10,334 nt of DNA from Treponema sp. GTDB lineage: Bacteria; Spirochaetota; Spirochaetia; Treponematales; Breznakiellaceae. Both the position numbers and the translations under genes were made by a program. Positions 1-6,964 of the stretch are shown in pieces. The number at the start of each line of letters is the position of its first letter. Within the stretch, counting starts at the first letter, position 1. The DNA lies in the NCBI GenBank assembly GCA_031275535.1, contig JAISOR010000063.1, positions 1-10,334 of the forward strand. Direction: 5' to 3'. The notes beneath the pieces were generated by a model, which was given only the letters and a program-made list of their open reading frames with translations, did no database searches and was not told the origin of the DNA.

Positions 1-306
1 GGGGTATCCCGGATATACACAAAAAATTGCCCGGGGTTTCCTTACATGGGGGGAAGAGGGGGTTCCCCGCATAATAGGGCTGCCAATCGACGGATTTCTC
101 CGCCCCACGCGATGCTTTCTTCCCCGCCGCCTTTACTCGTTAGGCCGCCCTCGACCCACCTCACTCCCCACCCTTCACACTTTCTTCACTTCCCCCGCCG
201 CATTCACTCGCCGGGCCGCCCTTGACCCACTTCACTCTCAACTCCCCACCCTTCACACTCTTTATTCATAAAAGGGGTGCGCAGACGTAAGCCCCTGGTT
301 CGGGGG
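1..306. other. left-edge region without a convincing gene
   Basis: Apart from the tandem repeat at 120-268 I see no gene here. Plus-strand frame 1 stays open from the edge to about base 225, but the peptide is rich in Pro, His, Ser and Arg, has no start with a ribosome binding site and matches nothing I recognise. GC content is high in bases 30-110. No tRNA or known small RNA was recognised. Confidence 0.55.
120..268. repeat. imperfect tandem direct repeat, two copies
   Basis: Two diverged copies of a unit of about 71 and 78 bases lie head to tail (about 120-190 and 191-268). Both begin with a CCCCGCCGC core, pass through ACTCG, GGCCGCCC and GACCCAC, and end with CCACCCTTCACACT. The second copy has about 7 extra bases before the CCCCACCC block. 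The plus strand here is strongly pyrimidine-rich, unlike the neighbouring genes. The repeat is visible by eye; its nature is not known. It could be a small intergenic repeat family or the remnant of a longer array. Confidence 0.7.
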
Positions 307-308
307 CT
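290..308 (-). terminator. hairpin at the end of the glycosidase gene
   Basis: On the minus strand a 6-bp stem (AGCCCC at 308-303 reading leftwards, pairing with GGGGCT at 295-290) encloses a 7-base loop and overlaps the TAG stop of the glycosidase lipoprotein gene. There is no clear U-tract directly after it, so it is a weak candidate for an intrinsic terminator or simply a 3' end stabilising structure. Confidence 0.3.
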
Positions 309-1224
309 ATTTATCACTCACCGGTTGGGGGGGCCTGAGTTTTAAGCCCAAACAGGTCGCCACCGCCCGCTCCCGGCGGGGGATGCCCTTATGAATGGGG
401 GTGTTCACCGCCCGGACGGAACCATCGGGGTAGCGCAGGGCCAGGGCGGTGGAGCCGCCGCCGTCGAAATTCAGCCCGTCCCAGGCCCCCAACTGCCCCA
501 GGATCAGGCCGGTTTCTGCCTCCGTGGCGCCGATGCTGCCGGGCCGCCGGCCGTCAATAACCAGAAGGTAGAGGGTCTTACCGTCGGCGGATAATCCCGC
601 GGCGCTCCGGGGGTGCCGGGCCTTACTGCGGGCCCGGGTCTGTTCCGTCACCGCCCCATCCTGTAATACCATATAGAATCCCCCCACGGCATTACGGATA
701 CTCCCCGGTTCCCCCAGGGCGGCCTGTTCGACGATGGCCGCGGCGCCATCGGTATAAAAGACCAGAGCCCCAAAGGGGGGATGGGGGGCCGCAATCAGGA
801 TGCCCCCGGAAACGGTGATCCCCGTGATGGTCCGGTCTTCCCCCACCCTGGCGGAAACCGGGGCAAAGGGGTTGGTATTGATCCCGGCGATACAGCCATG
901 GTCCCGGACAAACCCGGAAATAGTGGTACTGGGGATAATTCCCGGGGCGGGGCCTTCCCCGTTCACCACCAGCTCCAGGGATGTTTCGGTCAGGTCCACC
1001 TTTAGGGCCCATAATTCCAGCCGGGGGTTCCGGATCCGTCCTTCAAAATAATCAATGCCCTGGGCAAAGAACTGCCACCGGGGGGCCAGATCCTCCGGCA
1101 GCTCCGCCTTGGGCGGAACCGTTTTGGGGGCCGTGGTAAGGGGAGAAAGGCTGGAACAGGACAGTAAAAACAGGGACAGACAAAGGGGAAAGATTAACGA
1201 CAGGGCATATTTTTTCTTAAACAT
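307..1224 (-). CDS. lipoprotein with phosphodiester glycosidase (NAGPA-like) domain
   Basis: This encodes a 305-residue exported lipoprotein. Residues 1-22 form a signal peptide (MFKKK, then a hydrophobic stretch) ending in the lipobox LLSC with Cys23 as the lipidated residue. After a short Pro/Thr-rich linker (about 24-48) comes a domain of the phosphodiester glycosidase family related to the mammalian uncovering enzyme NAGPA. Family hallmarks visible are GINTNPF (114-120), HPRSAAGLS (204-212), LLVIDGRRPGS (220-230), the signature NFDGGGSTAL (252-261) and the C-terminal RRERAVAT (283-290). Known members cleave sugar phosphodiesters such as GlcNAc-phosphate esters; the substrate here cannot be told from sequence. 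It probably acts in the periplasm or at the cell surface on envelope glycans. The gene lies 65 nt downstream of rpsU and may share its transcript. The ATG at 1224 is preceded by GGGGTGG as a modest ribosome binding site. Confidence 0.85.
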   Translation of the reverse strand: MFKKKYALSLIFPLCLSLFLLSCSSLSPLTTAPKTVPPKAELPEDLAPRWQFFAQGIDYFEGRIRNPRLELWALKVDLTETSLELVVNGEGPAPGIIPSTTISGFVRDHGCIAGINTNPFAPVSARVGEDRTITGITVSGGILIAAPHPPFGALVFYTDGAAAIVEQAALGEPGSIRNAVGGFYMVLQDGAVTEQTRARSKARHPRSAAGLSADGKTLYLLVIDGRRPGSIGATEAETGLILGQLGAWDGLNFDGGGSTALALRYPDGSVRAVNTPIHKGIPRRERAVATCLGLKLRPPQPVSDK

Positions 1225-1237
1225 ACGCTATAATCCA

Positions 1238-1272
1238 CCCCGCCTTTTAATGGTTTGCCTTAAAGGACGGGG
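1238..1272 (-). promoter_or_regulatory. hairpin between rpsU and the lipoprotein gene
   Basis: On the minus strand CCCCG (1272-1268) pairs with CGGGG (1242-1238). The stem continues through CCTTTAA/TTAAAAGG with a mismatch or bulge and has a loop of about 9 bases (35 bases in all). No U-tract follows, so it is not a classical terminator. The 3' arm runs into the GGGGTGG that is the only plausible ribosome binding site for the following lipoprotein gene. The hairpin could therefore lower its translation or act as a processing or attenuation point. The role is inference; the pairing is read directly. Confidence 0.45.
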
Positions 1273-1289
1273 CATGAACTCCGCGGATC

Positions 1290-1493
1290 CTAATAATCCG
1301 CCTTACCCCTCCGGGACTTTTTGAGCAGTTTCCGTTGAATGGCCTTTTTCTTCCGGTTAAGGATGGTGGAGGGCTTTTCATAATATTCCCGCTTTTTATA
1401 TTCCCGAATGATGCCTTCTTTTTCTACCATGCGTTTAAACCGCTTGATAGCCTTTTCCAGCATCTCATTATCATCTACGATGATATGCGCCAA
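1290..1493 (-). CDS. rpsU: 30S ribosomal protein bS21
   Basis: This is a 67-residue, highly basic protein matching bacterial S21. The N-terminal half has the typical [20 protein letters not shown] pattern (8-27), followed by [14 protein letters not shown] (29-42) and a Lys/Arg-rich tail. S21 is a component of the small-subunit platform near the 3' end of 16S rRNA and helps in initiation. The start is TTG at 1493-1491 rather than ATG. It is fixed by an almost ideal Shine-Dalgarno sequence (AAAGGAGGTGAT, 1509-1498) and by the family's usual length. The gene lies 60 nt after the M23 peptidase gene and may be read from the upstream operon or from its own promoter, which I could not identify. Confidence 0.95.
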   Translation of the reverse strand: MAHIIVDDNEMLEKAIKRFKRMVEKEGIIREYKKREYYEKPSTILNRKKKAIQRKLLKKSRRGKADY

Positions 1494-1497
1494 CTAA

Positions 1498-1509
1498 ATC
1501 ACCTCCTTT
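1498..1509 (-). promoter_or_regulatory. near-perfect Shine-Dalgarno site of rpsU
   Basis: AAAGGAGGTGAT on the minus strand is complementary to essentially the whole anti-Shine-Dalgarno end of 16S rRNA. It sits a few bases before the TTG start of rpsU and decides that start. Combining the strongest binding site in the window with a weak start codon is notable, because S21 itself acts beside the anti-Shine-Dalgarno region of the ribosome. Confidence 0.85.
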
Positions 1510-1521
1510 CCGGCAGGGTCA

Positions 1522-1547
1522 GAATAAAGGGACGCCCTGCGGCGCCC
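1522..1547 (-). terminator. candidate terminator/attenuator between the M23 gene and rpsU
   Basis: On the minus strand GGGCGC (1547-1542) pairs with GCGTCCC (1535-1529, one bulged T) around a 6-base loop, followed directly by TTTATTC (1528-1522). This is a plausible weak intrinsic terminator after the M23 gene. It shares bases with an alternative stem made of GCAGGG (1540-1535) and CCCTGC (1518-1513), which has a 16-base loop and ends just before the rpsU ribosome binding site. The two structures cannot form together, as in an attenuator. The pairing is read from the sequence; the function is inference. Confidence 0.4.
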
Positions 1548-1553
1548 TGGGAA

Positions 1554-2642
1554 CTACAACTCATTCATTTTACCCAGAATGGCTTCTTTGTCAAGGATGG
1601 GCCGGGAGAGAAAGGCGTCGGGATCGGCGTTTTCCCCGGCCACCCGGATTTCCCAGTGGAGGTGGGGCCCGGTGGATAAGCCGGTGGAACCCGATTCGCC
1701 CAAGAGGGTCCCGGTGTCCACCAGGGTTTCCTCGGTTACCGCGATGGTATCCAGATGGTAATAAATGGAGTAAACCCCCGGAAGATGTTCCAGGATGACC
1801 GAATTGCCGGTGACAATACGGAACCGGGCCAGGACAACCCTGCCCGGGGCGCAGGCCCGGACGGGAGTACCCCGGGGAACCCCATAATCAACCCCCGCAT
1901 GGATGGAGGTATCGCTTTTGCCGTTAACATAGCGGTATACCCGGCGATCCCCAAAAAAGCTGGTCCTCCGGGTGGAGCCCACCGGCGCCGTAAAGGGACC
2001 GGCGGCATAGATGTCTTTGCCGGTGTGGGAAATAATGGCCCAGAGGGCTTCGGATTCCGCGGTTTTTTGGGGGTCCGGGAGGGTCCGGATATCCGTGTTG
2101 TTCTGATCCAGCAAGATCTCTTCGCTGGCGAAGTCCCGGCCGGCAATGGTAAGGGGGACCTCGCCTATCAGCGTTGTACCCTCCTCCACCCGGATCAGGG
2201 CCGCCCCGGACCGCGCTGTGGAGGGAACCGCCAGCACCGCCGCCGCAACCGGCCGGCCCAGGGCGTCTACGGTCAGGGTAAAGAAGGGAGCCCTGCTTAA
2301 GCGCTGCCCCTGGGCATTGATAAGCGCCGCCCGCAGATTGGGATATTCCGCGTTCGAGCCCTCCGCGGGGACAAACCCGATGGTAAGCGGCTCTCCCGGC
2401 CGGGGGCTTTCGGGGATAAACACGATCCGGGATTCGGGCGACGGGCCGGGCCGGACCGGGGTATCCTGGGCCGGGGTTTGTCCCTCCTGGCCCGGTCCGG
2501 CCTGTTCCGGCCCGGGCCGGCCCTGGGGGGAGCGATCCTGGGCGGGTTCGGAATATGCCGGAAGACCCATGGAAAGGCAGAGCAGGGCCAGGATCAGCCA
2601 TGCGGCCCTCCGCCTTTCCCCGCGGACCGGTACTATCATCAT
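1554..2642 (-). CDS. exported M23 (LytM-type) metallopeptidase
   Basis: This is a 362-residue secreted protein. Residues 1-31 are a signal peptide with a basic start (RGERRR), a hydrophobic core and a likely AYS cleavage site. A Pro/Gly/Gln-rich linker (about 32-70) follows, then a beta-rich N-terminal domain (about 72-170) resembling the Ig-like domain found in front of many M23 peptidases. The C-terminal domain has all active-site motifs: HAGVD (His248, Asp252), YHLD (His296) and HLHWE (His327, His329, Glu331). By family knowledge His248, Asp252 and His329 bind zinc. Such enzymes cut peptide cross-links in peptidoglycan, here probably in the periplasm during growth or division. The intact motifs argue for an active enzyme rather than an EnvC/NlpD-type activator. 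The gene starts 4 nt after the recJ stop, with a modest AAGGT before the ATG, and is probably translationally coupled to recJ. A second ATG follows directly as codon 2. Confidence 0.88.
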   Translation of the reverse strand: MMIVPVRGERRRAAWLILALLCLSMGLPAYSEPAQDRSPQGRPGPEQAGPGQEGQTPAQDTPVRPGPSPESRIVFIPESPRPGEPLTIGFVPAEGSNAEYPNLRAALINAQGQRLSRAPFFTLTVDALGRPVAAAVLAVPSTARSGAALIRVEEGTTLIGEVPLTIAGRDFASEEILLDQNNTDIRTLPDPQKTAESEALWAIISHTGKDIYAAGPFTAPVGSTRRTSFFGDRRVYRYVNGKSDTSIHAGVDYGVPRGTPVRACAPGRVVLARFRIVTGNSVILEHLPGVYSIYYHLDTIAVTEETLVDTGTLLGESGSTGLSTGPHLHWEIRVAGENADPDAFLSRPILDKEAILGKMNEL

Positions 2643-2646
2643 TACC

Positions 2647-4776
2647 TTAACCTGCCGCGGCTTTTCGTAGATCGGTAACGATGAGCTGGGGAATTTCGGT
2701 TCCGTTAAACCAGTTCCGGTTCAGGGTGAATACCAGGTCCACGGTGTCGGAGATATTAAAGTCCCGGCTTACCTTTTCCGCGGCCTGCCAATAGACCGCG
2801 GGCCACTTATGCTTTCCCGTGTCCAGGGTAAGTTTTACATGCTTGGCTTCGATCTTGCCCATAAAGTTGATGTCCGTAACTTTGAGCCCCCGGGCCATGA
2901 AGATAAGGGGGCCGTTCTCTTCCCCATAGGGCTCGAAACGATCCACCACCTTAAAAATATCCGGGGTCAGGTAGGAATGGGGAAGCTCCGCGTCTACCGT
3001 AACGGTCTCCTCGTCTTCATCATCCCCCAGTTCAATGGTGTATGCGGCGGTTTTAAGGCGCTCCAGAAAAGTTTCCCAGTTGGCTCTGTTCATGCTGAAC
3101 CCCGCCGCAAAGTTGTGCCCCCCCCAATCGAGGAATAGATCCGCGCATTGTTCCAAGAGCCCCCGGAGATCGTAATTCCGGATGGAGCGGAGGGACCCGG
3201 TAAGGGTCTCCTCCCCCAGGGAAACCGCCAGGGCGGGGACCCTAAAGCGGTTCATCATCCGGTTTGCCATGATCCCCGTTATCCCCCGGTAGATATTTTC
3301 CCCCGCGGCCAGGACCAGCTTGCCGCCGTAGACCGGAAGGCTCTCCGCGGCCAGGGGTTCCACGGCGGCCCAGATATCGCCCCCCAGTTTTTTCCGGTCC
3401 TCGTTCATGGCGACTATCTCCGCGGCCAGCCGATCCCGCTCTTTGGGATCCCCCTGAAGCAGCAGGTTGACGGCCTTGTCGGGGCTGCCCATGCGGCCCG
3501 TGGCATTGATGGCGGGGCAGAGCTGCCAGGAAATTTCGCTGGTGCCAAAGCGCCGGCCCGCCAGGCCCAGTTTAAAGAGCAGGTCCGAAAGGCCCGGCCG
3601 GGGCTTTTCCAGCAGGGCCGCCAAACCGCAGCGGACGATGATGCGGTTTTCATCCCTTAGGGGCATTAGGTCCGCCAGGGTTCCCAGGGCCGCAAGCTGG
3701 AGGCTGGCGCTATCCTCCTCTGAAAAATGGCCCTCCCTCTTCTGTATAAAGGAAGTAAAAAGGTTGACAAAGACCTCTAGTTCCCCCAGGGGCTTGCCGG
3801 AATATTTGGCGATCCGGGAAAGTTCCTTGAGCCGGAGCAGGCTCTTTCCCAGGGTCTGGGGGATCACCTTGCCTATTTCCGGGGCTATATCGAGCAGGTG
3901 CACCTCCACGCCGGTCCCGAAGATCTTGGCCAGAACTTTTTTCTGCAGCGGGGCGTCCCAGGTAAGGATCTGCTGCCCCGCAAGAAAGCCGGGGAGCCTG
4001 GTCTCCCCAATGGCGGCCATGCCGGGGACCACCGTTTCGGTAAGCCGGTCCAGGATGGTAAGGTTACGCATCTTGACAATATCGATGATATAGGCGTCGT
4101 TCACCGGCTGGGTGTGGAGGAGGCAGATTGGCTGGCCGTAGAGTTCGCTTTTCAGGGCAAAGCGCAGGGCCGAAACCAGCTTGTAGACCACCCCGCAGCC
4201 GGCCAAATCCCGGAAGGGATACTTTGAATCGGCCCGTTTGGGGTTTACCATGGCCAGCGCCGGGGGCTGTTTTTCCTGGGGATTATGATGGTCGGTGATG
4301 ATTACGTCGATCCCCAATTCATGGGCCCTTTGTATTTCCGCCACATTTGAGACCCCGCAGTCCACGGTAATGATCAGGGTCCCATAGGCGGCGGCGAAGT
4401 CCTCTACCGCCCTTAGGGAAAGGCCGTAGGGTTCATCCCCCAGGGGCAGCCGCCAGCTTACATCCATGCCCTGGCCGGCCAGGAACTCCGTCAGCAGCAC
4501 GGTACTGGTAATGCCGTCCACATCCCGGTCGCCGAAGACCAGGATCTTTTCCCCCTCATCCCTGGCGGCGAGGATCCGGTCTACCGCGTCTTCCATGTCC
4601 GGCAGTTCAAAGGGATTCCGCAGGTGCCGGGGATCGTCTTCGAGGAAATACCGTATGTCTTCCCCCTCGGTAAGGCCCCGCCGGGCCAGAATAGAGGCGG
4701 TGAGCAGATCGCAGCCGTACTTTGCGGCCAGGTCTTTAACCAATTCCGGGGGAACATCTTTTTTTTCCCAATTCAT
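2647..4776 (-). CDS. recJ: single-stranded-DNA-specific exonuclease RecJ with a central insertion
   Basis: This 709-residue DHH-family 5'-3' exonuclease acts on single-stranded DNA in RecFOR gap repair and mismatch or base-excision repair. Visible motifs are motif I GDRDVDG (Asp83, Asp85, Asp87), motif II TVDCG (Asp138), motif III DHH (162-164), motif IV AGCGVVYKL (192-200), motif V GTLADLMPL (365-373), and PAINATGRMG (421-430). The DHHA1 region follows with RGITGIMANRM, GSLRS (527-531) and GGHNFAAGF (552-560), then an OB-like domain (about 600-709). All metal ligands are kept, so it should be active. It is about 130 residues longer than E. coli RecJ, mainly because of an insertion at about 225-350 between motifs IV and V. 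The ATG at 4776 overlaps the deoA stop as ATGA. AAAGGA lies upstream at slightly wide spacing, and the protein begins in the usual way (MNWEKKDVPPE). A longer open frame into deoA is rejected. Confidence 0.95.
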   Translation of the reverse strand: MNWEKKDVPPELVKDLAAKYGCDLLTASILARRGLTEGEDIRYFLEDDPRHLRNPFELPDMEDAVDRILAARDEGEKILVFGDRDVDGITSTVLLTEFLAGQGMDVSWRLPLGDEPYGLSLRAVEDFAAAYGTLIITVDCGVSNVAEIQRAHELGIDVIITDHHNPQEKQPPALAMVNPKRADSKYPFRDLAGCGVVYKLVSALRFALKSELYGQPICLLHTQPVNDAYIIDIVKMRNLTILDRLTETVVPGMAAIGETRLPGFLAGQQILTWDAPLQKKVLAKIFGTGVEVHLLDIAPEIGKVIPQTLGKSLLRLKELSRIAKYSGKPLGELEVFVNLFTSFIQKREGHFSEEDSASLQLAALGTLADLMPLRDENRIIVRCGLAALLEKPRPGLSDLLFKLGLAGRRFGTSEISWQLCPAINATGRMGSPDKAVNLLLQGDPKERDRLAAEIVAMNEDRKKLGGDIWAAVEPLAAESLPVYGGKLVLAAGENIYRGITGIMANRMMNRFRVPALAVSLGEETLTGSLRSIRNYDLRGLLEQCADLFLDWGGHNFAAGFSMNRANWETFLERLKTAAYTIELGDDEDEETVTVDAELPHSYLTPDIFKVVDRFEPYGEENGPLIFMARGLKVTDINFMGKIEAKHVKLTLDTGKHKWPAVYWQAAEKVSRDFNISDTVDLVFTLNRNWFNGTEIPQLIVTDLRKAAAG

Positions 4777-6083
4777 CTTGATACGATTTCCTTTAATAGT
4801 AATTGCCGGGGCTGGGGAGGGCCGTCCCCGTATTCTACGGATTCCGCAAGCTGGGGAAGGGCGGCCTTGAGGCCCTCCCCGTCCTTGGCCCAGACGGTCA
4901 TGATAGGATCCCCGGCGGCGACCCGATCCCCGCCCTTCCGGTGAAACTGTACCCCGGCGGTGGGGCTTACCGCATCCTCGGTGCGGTTCCGGCCGACCCC
5001 CAGGGCTACCGAGGCGTGTCCTACCTTCCATGCGTCGATCCGGGAAATGTAGGCGGATCTTTCGGCCCGCAGTTCTGCGGTAACCGGGGACCGGTACACG
5101 CCCCGGAGTTCCAGGAACCGCTTCACATCACCCCCCTGGCTGGCGATATTAGCCAGGAACAGTTCCCGGGGTTTCCCCCCCCGCAGGGCCTCTTCGCAGA
5201 GCCGGCGGCCCGCCTTGGGGTCCGGCGCCTTGCCCCCCAGGACCGCCATCCGGGCGGCCAGTTCCAGGGTAACTTCCATCAGGTCCGCGGGGCCCTTTCC
5301 CTCGAGGCAGTCCAGGCTTTCTTCAACCTCAAGGAAATTGCCCACCATGGAACCCAGGGGTTCGTTCATATCCGTAAGAAGGGCGATGATCTTCTTCCCC
5401 ATCGCCGCCCCGGTATCTACCAGGGATTGGGCCAGCTTTTCCCCCTCCCGGGGCTCCTTCATAAACGCGCCGGACCCGTATTTTACATCCAGCACCAGGG
5501 CCTCCGCCCCTTCGGCCACCTTTTTGGAAAGGATACTGGCGGTTATCAGGGGGATGGATTCCACCGTGCCGGTCACATCCCGCAGGGCGTAGAGCAGCCG
5601 GTCCGCGGGTACGATGTCCTTGGTCTGCCCGGTCATGGCAAAGCCATCCCGGCGGAGAATTTCCCGGAATTCCTCCGGAGATAGATTGGTCCGATACCCC
5701 GGAATGGCCTCCAGTTTATCCAGGGTTCCCCCGGTATGTCCCAGGGCCCGGCCCGACATCATGGGGTCCCTGATCCCCAGGGAGGCGGCGATGGGAGCCA
5801 GGATAAGGCTGGTCTTATCTCCCACCCCGCCGGTGGAATGTTTATCCACAAAGGGCCCTTCAATCCCGGACAGATCCATGGTTCCCCCGGATCTGAGCAT
5901 GGTTTCGGTCAGGGCCGCGGTTTCCCCGGGGCTCATACCCCTGAAAAAGACCGCCATAGCCCAGGCGGATACCTGATAGTCGGGAATCTCCCCCGCCACA
6001 TAGCCGCCGATCAGGAACTCTATCTCCTGCCGGGAAAGTTCCCCTCCGGCCCGTTTGTTCATAATAACATCTACCGCACGCAT
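4773..6083 (-). CDS. deoA: thymidine/pyrimidine-nucleoside phosphorylase
   Basis: This 436-residue cytosolic enzyme phosphorolyses thymidine (and uridine, if of the pdp type) to the base and (deoxy)ribose-1-phosphate for nucleoside salvage. It has the family landmarks: an N-terminal helical domain beginning MRAVDVIMNKRAGGELS, the phosphate loop KHSTGGVGDKTSL (81-93), the signature SGRALGHTGGTLDKLE (110-125), the Arg168/Ser183/Lys187 substrate residues by position, and KYGSGAFM (201-208). A C-terminal alpha/beta domain contains GRNRTEDAV and HRKGGDRV. The length fits DeoA (about 440) and Pdp (about 433). Which pyrimidine specificity it has cannot be settled by eye, so the symbol could equally be pdp. 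The start at 6083 is supported by AAAGGAG five bases before the ATG; an upstream in-frame ATG inside recO is rejected. Its stop overlaps the recJ start by 4 nt, so translation is probably coupled. Confidence 0.93.
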   Translation of the reverse strand: MRAVDVIMNKRAGGELSRQEIEFLIGGYVAGEIPDYQVSAWAMAVFFRGMSPGETAALTETMLRSGGTMDLSGIEGPFVDKHSTGGVGDKTSLILAPIAASLGIRDPMMSGRALGHTGGTLDKLEAIPGYRTNLSPEEFREILRRDGFAMTGQTKDIVPADRLLYALRDVTGTVESIPLITASILSKKVAEGAEALVLDVKYGSGAFMKEPREGEKLAQSLVDTGAAMGKKIIALLTDMNEPLGSMVGNFLEVEESLDCLEGKGPADLMEVTLELAARMAVLGGKAPDPKAGRRLCEEALRGGKPRELFLANIASQGGDVKRFLELRGVYRSPVTAELRAERSAYISRIDAWKVGHASVALGVGRNRTEDAVSPTAGVQFHRKGGDRVAAGDPIMTVWAKDGEGLKAALPQLAESVEYGDGPPQPRQLLLKEIVSR

Positions 6084-6139
6084 GACTACTCCTTTCTGAT
6101 GAGTATCCGGCCTTGCCCCTAAAGCAGGCGCTTTCGGCC

Positions 6140-6934
6140 TTACCCGTTTTTCAAGTCCCATGATATAAGCCGCCGGCCTAAGGCGGCGCTTAACAATTCC
6201 GTGGTCAGGGCCTTCGCCTGGCTAAGGGAGGACTCATCCAGGGTATACCGGGCCAGAAGGGAAGGCGCCAGGTCCTGGACTGCCCCAAGCCAGCGCCGGG
6301 CGCCGGGGCCCAGGGGCAGGGAAGCCTCTGATCCCGCCGGGGACAGCGGCCCCCGGGGCTGCTCCAAAATGCCGGGCAGGCCCGCGCAGGAGGGACAGAG
6401 CAGGACCCCCTCACGTTTTATATACCATAATAGTCCATCCCCGGCGGCTTCACAAGCACAGGAAGCGCAGCGGTTCAGTTCAGGCCTAAGGCCTAAGAGA
6501 TCGAGCCAGTTCCATAAAAAATGGATAAAAATCCGCATACAGCAGGACTCGTCCGCCCCTTCCAGGGCGTCCAGGGCCCGGTCGGCCAGGGTAAGGGCCT
6601 CAACCCAACTGCCCCCGCCGCCGTGGGATGCCAGGATCGTCTCGGCTACCGCCGCCGCCGTGGTACTGCGCTCGTAGAGTTCCCGGATGCCGGGCCTCCA
6701 GGATTGGACATCAAAATCGGTTACCTTCCGGGAATCCCGGACCGGGTCATGATAGAGCCAGAGGGTTCCCCGGTGGAAGGGCGTTACATGGGCCCGGAGC
6801 CGGCTTTTCGGCCCCCCGAATACGGTGGCCCGGAGAATACCTTCCTCGGCGGTAAGAAAATAGGCTTCCCGGTTGGACTCTCCCGAAGACCGTACCCGGA
6901 GGACCAAGGCGGAATAGGTAAAACTACGGACCAT
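6140..6934 (-). CDS. recO: DNA repair protein RecO
   Basis: This 264-residue protein has the RecO layout. The N-terminal OB fold (about 1-80) shows VRSFTYSALVLRVRSSGESNRE and FGGPKSRLR. A helical middle region includes LLGLRPELNRC, and a zinc-binding set of four Cys residues lies at 156, 159, 180 and 183 (CASC and CPSC). RecO binds SSB-coated single-stranded DNA and, with RecR, loads RecA at gaps. recJ, of the same pathway, is in the same gene cluster. The ATG at 6934 is preceded by AGGA at good spacing. recO is the first gene of the minus-strand cluster. A candidate -10 (TATAAA, 7014-7009 on the minus strand) exists but its -35 is poor. If it is used, the palindrome at 6965-6989 would lie in the recO leader. 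The downstream gap to deoA is 56 nt. Confidence 0.92.
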   Translation of the reverse strand: MVRSFTYSALVLRVRSSGESNREAYFLTAEEGILRATVFGGPKSRLRAHVTPFHRGTLWLYHDPVRDSRKVTDFDVQSWRPGIRELYERSTTAAAVAETILASHGGGGSWVEALTLADRALDALEGADESCCMRIFIHFLWNWLDLLGLRPELNRCASCACEAAGDGLLWYIKREGVLLCPSCAGLPGILEQPRGPLSPAGSEASLPLGPGARRWLGAVQDLAPSLLARYTLDESSLSQAKALTTELLSAALGRRLISWDLKNG

Positions 6935-6964
6935 AGAATATCCTAAACGTCGATAGATGAGGCA

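Noticed and set aside
138..144. GTTAGGC, which fits the integron attC core GTTRRRY
   Set aside because: No matching RYYYAAC partner or folded attC arms are found, the second repeat copy lacks the core, and there is no integrase or cassette gene.
290..309. T-loop-like GGTTCG with C/G-rich arms, as in a tRNA
   Set aside because: No anticodon arm, D arm or acceptor stem can be built around it. It is a simple hairpin at the stop codon.
4777..5031. Upstream extension of the recJ frame to give 794 residues
   Set aside because: It lies wholly inside deoA in another frame, gives a Gly/Arg/Pro-rich peptide unlike RecJ, and has no ribosome binding site. The ATG at 4776 gives a normal RecJ N-terminus.
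6084..6161. Upstream extension of the deoA frame by 26 codons
   Set aside because: The added residues overlap the end of recO and do not resemble the family. The ATG at 6083 has an AAAGGAG site at ideal spacing.
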